Shown here in pieces: positions 57,095-64,000 of a stretch of DNA of 64,000 nucleotides. Source of the DNA: Phocoena phocoena (taxonomy: Eukaryota > Chordata > Mammalia > Artiodactyla > Phocoenidae); assembly GCF_963924675.1 (NCBI RefSeq), contig NC_089219.1:148262288-148326287 (forward strand), read 5' to 3'. Positions within the stretch are counted from its first letter, which is position 1. Each line of letters starts with the position of its first letter. The notes under the pieces were generated by a model that ran no database searches, had not been told where the DNA came from, and worked only from the letters and a program-made list of their open reading frames with translations. The position numbers and the translations under genes are program-made.

Positions 57095-57635
57095 GATTCC
57101 AAAATGTTAAAATGCAGATTTTTATGGACTCGAGTTGCTAGGTATATCCTGTTTTGGGGTTCTGTGTTTGGCACTGAGGACCTGGCTGGTATTCCCCAGT
57201 TTTCCTCAACCCAACCCACAGATGTACTGCAGCTGTGAGAGCCAATTGTTAACATTTCAGGAAATAGTTTCCCATCTGGTTGGTAGCTTGAAATCAGCCA
57301 CCGTGGAGGTACTTATACCATGCTACAAATCAGGGTCCTCCTGAGAGTTTGTTGTTAAGCATTTACGAGCACGACTCAGATCTCATCTTTCCCTCTTCAC
57401 TGGTTTTCCACGTTGCTTCCCTAGGGCCGGCTTCCCTGCCTGTTTTTCTCCTCAGCAACACTGAACACATTGGAGCAGGGATGCTGAGGGCCCTGAGGGG
57501 GGCCTGGTTCTGGTCCTGCAACCCAGGCTCCAGTCCCACTGGGCTGCTTCCTGTTTCCAGTAGATGCTATCCACATCATCCACATTATTTTTTTAACTCT
57601 GTGTGTGTTTTTTTTTTAGGGTGCATAAGGTTTTG
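57095..57635. other. Unassigned sequence
   Basis: Nothing named; possible old DNA-transposon scrap near 57460-57560. Confidence 0.3.
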
Positions 57636-57639
57636 ATTT

Positions 57640-57955
57640 GGTTTTTTATTGGGGTATAGTTGCTTTACAATGTTGTGTTAGTTTCTGCTATACAACGAAG
57701 TGAGTCAGCTATATGTATACATACATCCCCTCCTTCTTGGACCTCCCATGTCACCCATCTAGGTCACCACAGAGCACCGAGCTGAGCTCCCTGTGCTATA
57801 CAGCAGGTTCCTACTAGCTATCTATTCTACACATAGTAGTGTATATGTGTCAATCCCAATCTCCCAGTTTATCCCACCCCCTCCTTCCCCCACACCCCAC
57901 CCCGGGTCCACCATCCATTCTCTACATCTGCGTCTCTAGTCCTGCCCTGCAAAAA
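57640..57955 (-). mobile_element. L1 3' UTR end (5'-truncated LINE-1)
   Basis: Reverse-oriented 3' UTR: 'attggggtatagttgcttta', 'agtttctgctatacaacgaa', 'ctccctgtgctatacagcag', 'gtgtcaatcccaatctccc'. Same family as 9251-9450. TSD not resolved. Confidence 0.9.
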
Positions 57956-58024
57956 GGTTCATCTCTGTGCTTTTGATTACGCTCTTCTCTCCATGAATGA
58001 CTCTCTTATGATGGTTATGCCAGG

Positions 58025-58130
58025 CTTTCCTATAATACTCGTGGCACAGACATTTTACAGGTATGGAAACTGAGGTTAAGTTGTATGAGGTAGCTTAACT
58101 AGGAAGCGTTAGGATTGAGATTTGAGAAGA
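58025..58130 (-). mobile_element. MIR SINE fragment
   Basis: 'cattttacaggtatggaaac' 'tgaggttaagttgtatgagg' is the reverse MIR core. Confidence 0.75.
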
Positions 58131-58134
58131 GATT

Positions 58135-58705
58135 TTTCCTGACTCCTTGGGCCAGGGCTTTTGCCATTACTCTTCCCATCACATTTTCATACCTGTAGTC
58201 ATTTTCCTCGTCCCCACGGAACCCAGCACAATGCCCTGCACAGATGTCAGGGTTTAATTCCTGCATGATGAATTGACTAAAACTTCACTTCCTCTCAGTC
58301 ATGTCTTTTTTTGTGACAAAAATGAGGTGGGGATTAGGGAGGAATCATAGCATGATATTACTTCTACAAAATCAACCTTGTCTTCAGCAAAGCCCTGAGG
58401 ATATTTTCCCCAGTAGGTACTTGGCTAGATGTTCCCTTCAGAGTGAAGCCTGGAGTCTGTGTGAAGGCAGCTGAAAGGGTTTCAACAGAAATGGACATGT
58501 CTGTGGACTTTCAGCAGAAGAATATTATTTAACAAAATATGCAGGTATGATATTGCACGTGTCAGACCCTCCAAGCTCTAGTGAAGTTTTTCTGCCTCTT
58601 GTTCGTGGTGTAGCCAGGACAACAATTGAACATTTCCCTTAAATCTGAGGATGGGTAGATCCATGTGAGAATGAAAAATGGACAAGTAAATGGGCTTTTG
58701 GCAAT
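58135..58705. other. Unassigned sequence
   Basis: Nothing recognised. Confidence 0.3.
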
Positions 58706-58721
58706 GAATAAGAGATGCTTC

Positions 58722-58854
58722 ACCATGATGAAGAGTGACCCCCGCTTGCCACAACTCGAGAAAGCCCTCGCACAGAAACGAAGACGCAACACAGCAAAAA
58801 TTAATTAATTAATTAATAAACTACTACCCCCAACATCTAAAAAAAAAAAAGAGA
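58722..58854 (+). mobile_element. 5'-truncated CHR-1/CHRL SINE
   Basis: Only the 3' body remains ('ccccgcttgccacaactcga', 'aaacgaagacgcaacacagc') with a (TTAA)n and A-run tail. TSD agagatgcttc at 58711-58721 and 58855-58865. Confidence 0.88.
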
Positions 58855-58869
58855 GAGATGCTTCCAAAG

Positions 58870-60015
58870 GTTTTCGTTATATATTTCTTTTATTTATTTA
58901 TTTATTTATAAGTGTTCCTTTCATCCCCACCTCAAGAAAAAACATAATAAAAGTAGGGAATGGTAACGATTTAACAATGAGAGTTTCCTATTTCTCCATT
59001 CGCTTAGTGCCTAATTCTATTTGGGCTTGGAGATATGAGTCCATTCTTATTTCTCAACCAGTTTCAAAGGAAATAAGAGACACCTCCATACTCCTGTCTT
59101 TTCTGAACCGTAAGAGAGCCAATGCCACACAGTGGTCAAGAGGCACCAGTTGGGTTGTCCTCTGATGGCAAGTCAAGAGCTAAGTGTATCTACTTTCCCA
59201 TGAAGGCTCTGCCAGGTTGATGGTCAGGGAAATTATAGGTTTACCTCTGGCCAATATTTTGAAGAACCGCGGTGTTCCTATTCTTTTCCAGCTAAGCTCT
59301 GATGTGTGCAGACTCCCTGTAATTATGGTATAATTGGATTTAACTATAGAGGTAGAATTAGTTTTCAACCAAGTCCCCCTCAAATAATTTGTTGCTTATT
59401 AGAAAAAAAGGGTAATCGTACTGGCTTTAGTGGCATGTGTGGCTCCCCCCAACTCCCCAAGGGAGAAGAGAATTGCTGGTATGAGCTCCAGCAATTTAGT
59501 GGGGTTGGTTGAATCACAGCGCCCTTGTATCCTAGCTCTGAACATTCCAGAAGGTTCACTTTCTCTAAAAAGGAAGTCAGAGATGAGGCCTTCTTAGGGT
59601 CCCAAAGGGAAATGTTTCAATCTTTCTCACTCCTGTGGTGAGGAGATTATTCTCAACTTCCAGAATTGATAAATTGGAGGGGCGAAGGGGTGTACGGATT
59701 GAACCTGAGAATGGGTTAGGGCCACAGATGTAAATTAAGTGGTTTCACATAAAATTCCGGATTTCAGCTTCCCCATAAAAAAAAAAATCTGTTAATCCTG
59801 GGCCAGAAGTTCTTCATTACCACACTCTGCTGGACCTTGAATCTCAGGTCCTTTCAAGAAGGCAATGAGTTTATCACTTGCCTTCCAGCCCTCATCACTC
59901 ATTCACTTAAACGTCTTGACTGTTGGCATTTGAATGATTTGTATCTTTGGGTCCCTCTCTGTCTCTCTGTCAATTTGCACCCTCCCACCCCACTATCTCT
60001 CAGTAATATGAACAC
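58870..60015. other. Unassigned sequence, partly enhancer-like
   Basis: A (TTTA)n run at 58885-58912, then repeat-free sequence. About 59300-59360 has homeodomain-like words (gtaattatggtataattgga). Confidence 0.3.
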
Positions 60016-60019
60016 ATCT

Positions 60020-60245
60020 TTTATTGAAGGCAGTGTGATGTAGTGCAAAGAAGAAGGTCTTTTGAGTCAGAGAAACTTATTTAAATCCCGGCTCCCTTGT
60101 TCACTGTGTTACTTTGGATGAACAGCTCTACATTTCTGATCACTGTTTCCAGATCTGAGACTTAGCTACTACCACATCACAGACTGGTGTGAGCCCCAGC
60201 ACAATCTTTGGCAGATGGTGAATGGTCAGTAAATACTAGTTTCCC
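60020..60245 (+). mobile_element. MIR SINE remnant
   Basis: 'aggcagtgtgatgtagtgca', 'gagtcagagaaacttattta' 'aatcccggctccc', and the 'ggtcagtaaatac' tail follow MIR from its 5' end. Confidence 0.8.
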
Positions 60246-60334
60246 ATGTTCTCATTCTGCCCTAAATGGAAGCAGTGAAGAATATTGGTATCAGCCGATG
60301 TCACAGACTCCATACACTGAAAGGCATCTGGGGA

Positions 60335-60475
60335 CATTGTCTTGTTTACTTCTCAGCCTCCAACTTAACTCTCACACACAGGTGAAACACAGAGAGAGGT
60401 AAACCCCCTTGCTCAAGGTTACTCAATGAATAACAAATAAACCCAAGTGTCCTGGGCTCTCAGCCGAGGGTTCAT
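60335..60475 (-). mobile_element. MIR SINE fragment
   Basis: 'cagagagaggtaaaccccct' 'tgctcaaggttactcaatga' is the reverse MIR core. Confidence 0.65.
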
Positions 60476-60479
60476 TTCA

Positions 60480-60970
60480 CTCAGGACAGCCTCCCAGACC
60501 CACACACAGATTCTTTCCAGCAGAATTGAAGATGGAGTGAGTGTGGGATTTCTGTTGCTTGGGGTCTGAGGAAACGGTTGCAGACAATGAGTGGTTTGAA
60601 TGTCTGAAAAGAAGCATCAGGGAGTGATCTGAATTAATCATGCTATTGTTGCAAGATATGACCAGGGTGTTCATAAGCTCTGCTTTGCCATTTCACTCTT
60701 TAATGAGGCAGGTTGCCTTACCTTCCTTTTGAGGTGACTGCAATAAAGGTGTGCCATCTAGGTCAGCACCTTAACTCAGCATTTCTGGCTGAGTCTCAAA
60801 GTGAAGTAAAATAATATCAAATAGCTGACCCAGGCTTTTCTCCGTCCCATCACCAGGATCCCTTATGGACTATGTGGCCATCAGATATGTGTCTTCACTT
60901 GAAAATGGCTCCAGGGATATGGTTAAGTTGAGACCAGGTAGGGTCTTGGACAATAATGCCACCTTCTCAT
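60480..60970. other. Unassigned sequence
   Basis: Nothing recognised. Confidence 0.3.
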
Positions 60971-60974
60971 AAGG

Positions 60975-61165
60975 TGATTCAAAATGCCTGAGGTCTGGAA
61001 GTTAGAAGACCAGGATTCCAGCTGCCCACCTGCTACTAAGGAGCTGTGTGACCCTGGACAAGCCACTTCACATCTGTGGATCTTAGTTTTCTCATTTGTC
61101 AAGAGATGGGGCTGGAGAAGACAGACTCTAACGCTCCTTCCAGCTCCAACAGTCTTAGATGATTA
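60975..61165 (+). mobile_element. MIR SINE remnant
   Basis: 'aggagctgtgtgaccctgga' 'caagccacttcacatctgtg' and 'tctcatttgtcaagagatgg' follow MIR. Confidence 0.8.
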
Positions 61166-61289
61166 TTAATGTAGAGCTTAACTCTTCAGAAGGTTGCAGG
61201 TAGACTTTGGAAAGGACCCAAGTCAAATTGCTGAAAGACGGGAGGCAAGTTATGACCCTAGTATGGGTCAGAGAGAGGCAGGGGTAGCA

Positions 61290-61934
61290 GAATCAGATTC
61301 CATGATTTTTTATTGACAACCCTTGGGGATCCCAATGAGCTTGAAGAATGCCAGGCTGCTGAGTTGTGTCCGCTGAACACAGTGCAGAGGTCGGAAGATG
61401 GTGCCATATAGGTGGGCGATGAGGTGGTGAGGCAGAAAGTAGAAGGCTTTGCAATTCCATCCTTGGGTTTATAGACTGAGCAGTGCATCCTTGGGAAGTG
61501 GGTTTCGCTCAGACTCCCTACCTCAGAAACGTAGATGCGGGAAGATTGTATGTGAGTAGGGGATGAGATTTTAATAAGGCTCACTCTTGATCTTTAGTTG
61601 GGATCAGACCAGAGATAGGAGTGAGGAGAAAAGTGGTGATGGATTTCTCTTTCATAATTGACTGAGTGGTTTCCAACAAAGCATTTAGTCTCTCTGAATC
61701 TCTGGGGTTGATGTCCTTCTTGAGGCTAACCTGAATCTGTTCCTTGAGTGTATCCAAGTCTTTGAGTAGAGAGGCTTTAGCCAGAGCCAGAACAATGCAT
61801 GGGTATTGATTTTTTGACATGTGACCTTGAACTTGGCTTAGGATCACCATGAAGTGGAGCTCAGCATTTCTTCTGTTGCCTGTATCCTGCAGAGCTCTTG
61901 AAGTTGTCCAATAGCTTGAGAAATTAGAAAAACC
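61290..61934 (-). CDS. Candidate terminal exon of an unidentified gene
   Basis: Read on the minus strand, a pyrimidine-rich 'ctgcctctgcatttccacag' (61954-61935) is a good 3' splice site. The exon starting at 61934 is open for 117 codons to a TGA at 61583-61581, then carries about 270 bases of 3' UTR and an AATAAA (61314-61309). The encoded segment has no cysteine-rich or membrane feature. Its middle (LLKDLDTLKEQIQVSLKKD, about residues 61-79) looks helical and amphipathic. In the first 29 codons a second frame is also open and reads more protein-like (QAIGQLQELCRIQATEEM) until a stop near 61845. A small indel near 61852-61862 may therefore have shifted the original frame, making this a pseudogene or holding an assembly error. 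No A-tail or TSD suggests a retrocopy. Upstream exons were not found in the window, and I do not recognise the family. Confidence 0.4.
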
Positions 61935-61959
61935 CTGTGGAAATGCAGAGGCAGATTTG

Positions 61960-62325
61960 AATCGGCCTGGACTGGGTTGGATCAGTCGTGGTTCTGCTAG
62001 GACTCTGACTCCAAGCCAGCTATGCCCTCCCTTGCTTTCATGAAGATGTATCTTCGTGTTGCACCCCTACAGATGCTGTTTATAGCACCCACTGGTTCCT
62101 CTGACCACATGGATCACCATCCCTGACTTATTTCTCTCCTCCTATCTTACTGTACCCATCCTCTAGGCTGCTGTATGGCCTTCATCATGTTTTTTTTCCC
62201 CCAGCTGCTTCAACCCATGGTGATCTGTTTTGCACTGACCTGCTGTGGCCATTACATTCTGAACGCTTCCGTCTAGCTTTTAATTCCATGCTGTTTTGTA
62301 CTGTTCTCCAATTGTTTCATGTGTG
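61960..62325. other. Unassigned sequence (candidate intron)
   Basis: Would be intronic if the exon candidate on its left is real. Nothing else recognised. Confidence 0.3.
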
Positions 62326-62329
62326 TTCT

Positions 62330-62400
62330 TTACCTCTTCACAACCTCTCCAGATTGTAAGATTCTTGGGGCCAGGGACCATATCTTCTTGAATCACCCCC
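62330..62400 (+). mobile_element. L2 3' tail fragment
   Basis: 'ccagattgtaagattcttgg' 'ggccagggaccatatcttc' is the LINE2 3' UTR. Confidence 0.75.
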
Positions 62401-62404
62401 TGGC

Positions 62405-62955
62405 CTAAGCTTGCTGGCCTGAGTGTCTGATCTTTTATGGTCACAGGTTTTGTACTAGACTTTCCCCCTGCCTCCACACACTTCCCCCAGCTCCTGCTTT
62501 GCCCCTGCCCATGACAAACTTTCTTTTTCAGCTGGAGCCCTGCAGCTGCCCTAGCATGCCTGCTGCAAATCAGCTTGAAGTAAGCTGTCTGTAAGTGCCC
62601 TGGTGAGTCAGTTGGGCCCCTCCTGGAAGACAAGGAATTCTGAGGTCTTGCAGACACATGCCTGCCCATCCGTGGAACGATTCCACAGCCAAACCCCATC
62701 TTGCCTCTGGGAATGCTCCTTACTTTTACCTTGCTGCTTCCCTCCTCGGCTGGCTGCCCTGACTTGTCAGGTGTAGATGGCAGGGCACCTCTGAAGAGCC
62801 AGCCCTCGGTGGGGAGAGACAGGACTCTTTCCTTTGAGAGCCAGAGCATTGTGAGGTTCTGCTGGGTTTACTTTGGTAAACCCAGGAGAAAGAGGAGAAA
62901 CCACTGAGTCATGGCTTTTTTAAGTCTTTGCCCAAAGAAAGCAAGAGTAGCGTGG
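62405..62955. other. Unassigned sequence
   Basis: A 189-codon minus frame spans 62280-62849. Its C-terminal part is the reverse of the L2 tail, it has no domain, and it is not accepted as a gene. Confidence 0.4.
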
Positions 62956-62959
62956 AGAA

Positions 62960-63085
62960 AAAGAGACCAGGGCTTCGATTTGGCTTGGCCACCCATTTAC
63001 TGTGTCATCTCGTGTGACTCACTTACCCTCTCTGACTCTCAAACTCCCCTTCTGTAAAGTGAGGTAGTTGGAGTAAAGCAGTAGA
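62960..63085 (+). mobile_element. MIR SINE remnant
   Basis: 'cgtgtgactcacttaccctc' 'tctgactctcaaactcccct' 'tctgtaaagtgagg' follows MIR. Confidence 0.75.
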
Positions 63086-63089
63086 TTTC

Positions 63090-63320
63090 AAATTTATAAA
63101 ACAAAGGAACCCTTTTATCAAATGAAATCTTATGAAGAATTTCAATTTCTATAGCAGAAAAGCAGAGCCATTCTGATTGAACCTGGGGTGCAGACAGGCT
63201 CTTGGTTTCCTTCTGTTCTTTCAAATTATCCCCTGAAATATCCCCCTTGTTAGAACTTCCCAGGAACCCAGTTTGAAGAGCACTGAGAACATTGCTCTCT
63301 ATGGCCATTCTAGGTCTGAC
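63090..63320. other. Unassigned sequence
   Basis: Possibly an old DNA-transposon scrap; not named. Confidence 0.3.
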
Positions 63321-63324
63321 AGTG

Positions 63325-63480
63325 TTCATACCCTTGCCACTCAAAGTGTGGTCCTTGGGCCGCAGTAGCACCTGGGAGCTTGTTATGAAGGCAGCATTTC
63401 AGGTCCCCTGCAAGACCTACTGAATCAGAATCCACAACCCCAGATTCACAAGATCCCCAGGTTTGAGAAGCATTGGTCTG
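63325..63480 (+). mobile_element. MER5A-like DNA transposon remnant
   Basis: 'actcaaagtgtggtccttgg', 'cacctgggagcttgttatga', 'agacctactgaatcagaatc' and 'gtttgagaagcattggtctg' are MER5A from start to end. Confidence 0.9.
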
Positions 63481-63484
63481 TATA

Positions 63485-63835
63485 GTTCTGTGACACAGAG
63501 AACTGAGGGACACGAGGACCAACGGGGCATCATGTCTTTCATCATCTTATGTGGACCTGGTCAGCTGAGTTTGGAAGTGTGGGCCACATCTCTTTCTTGT
63601 GACTCCTATGCTTCAGTGCCTTAATTGTTCCCTGGATGGGGAACCAGCCATGGGAAACAGCAAGGCTTGTCCTTAGGCTTGGCTAAGGAGGGCCTGGAAG
63701 GGGTACGAGTTGGCCCTGAAGAATGTATGTTAGGAAATGCTGGAGACACAACATTTCAGAGGGGGATTTGTGTTTCCAGTATGGAAGTGCTCACTGCAGA
63801 TGCCTTATGAGAATGACTCTACTAGGTGTTTGTGC
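63485..63835. other. Unassigned sequence
   Basis: Nothing recognised. Confidence 0.3.
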
Positions 63836-63837
63836 TT

Positions 63838-63889
63838 TCTTTTCCTCCCCTTTCCTTTCCTTTCCTTTCCCTTTCCTTTCTTTTCTTTA
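63838..63889. repeat. (CTTTC)n/(TTCC)n pyrimidine microsatellite
   Basis: Cttttcc-type units repeated with small changes over about 50 bases. Confidence 0.9.
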
Positions 63890-64000
63890 ACATGTGTCCC
63901 TTGCACTGTCATGCAGGACTCCTGACCTCTCCAGCACCTGGGGTCTGACAGGTGGGCTTAGACTTAGAAGACCTGTATTTTACTCCTAGCTCTGGCCTTT

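Noticed and set aside
62280..62849. 189-codon minus-strand open frame, the longest in the window
   Set aside because: Its 3' part translates the reverse of an L2 tail. No domain, splice context or start context supports it.
1..64000. CRISPR array, bacterial operon, phage or plasmid features
   Set aside because: No regularly spaced repeats, Shine-Dalgarno-led gene chains or dense coding. The window is a repeat-rich vertebrate genome region.

Overview
This is mammalian nuclear DNA, almost certainly from a cetacean (whale, dolphin or porpoise). The main evidence is about ten copies of young tRNA-derived SINEs of the CHR type. In + orientation they start with a GGGCTTCCCTGGTGG-like head, end with GAGAGGCCCGCGTACnGC plus poly-A, and sit between intact 10-17 bp target-site duplications (TSDs). 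L1 3' ends of the cetartiodactyl type are also present. I saw no ruminant BovB/Bov-tA elements and no pig PRE-1. Family names here come from recognition by eye, not from a database search.

No complete protein-coding gene can be supported. The long open frames are mostly read-through of SINEs or LTRs, or chance frames. The one non-repeat coding candidate lies near the right edge on the minus strand (61290-61934): a 3' splice acceptor, a 117-codon open frame to a stop, and an AATAAA signal about 270 bases further on, which together look like a terminal exon. I could not identify the gene.

Layout. 1-7.4 kb: L2, L1, MIR and SINE remnants, and an old LTR. 7.4-14.4 kb: a provirus-like endogenous retrovirus on the minus strand with paired LTRs and a primer-binding-site-like sequence, later invaded by a 3' L1 piece, two SINEs and a foreign solo LTR. 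14.4-22.3 kb: dense old repeats, including several LTRs, two of them from one family in opposite orientations around a third. 22.8-30.5 kb: very few repeats, with AT-rich unique blocks rich in TAATTA-like homeodomain sites and a CTCF-like site; probably cis-regulatory. 30.5-38.3 kb: old LTRs, a decayed ERV-L-like pol segment carrying the reverse transcriptase YVDD motif, young SINEs, and a 213-bp inverted duplication. 38.3-47 kb: MIR and MER5A remnants and a second repeat-poor block (43.0-46.9 kb) with conserved-looking AT-rich sequence. 47-64 kb: mostly unique DNA, a TG/CG microsatellite, an apparently perfect 695-bp tandem duplication, a CR1/L3 remnant, an L1 3' end, many MIRs, and the terminal-exon candidate.

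Overall it reads as intergenic or intronic DNA with possible long-range regulatory content. No CRISPR array, bacterial operon or functional RNA gene was seen.
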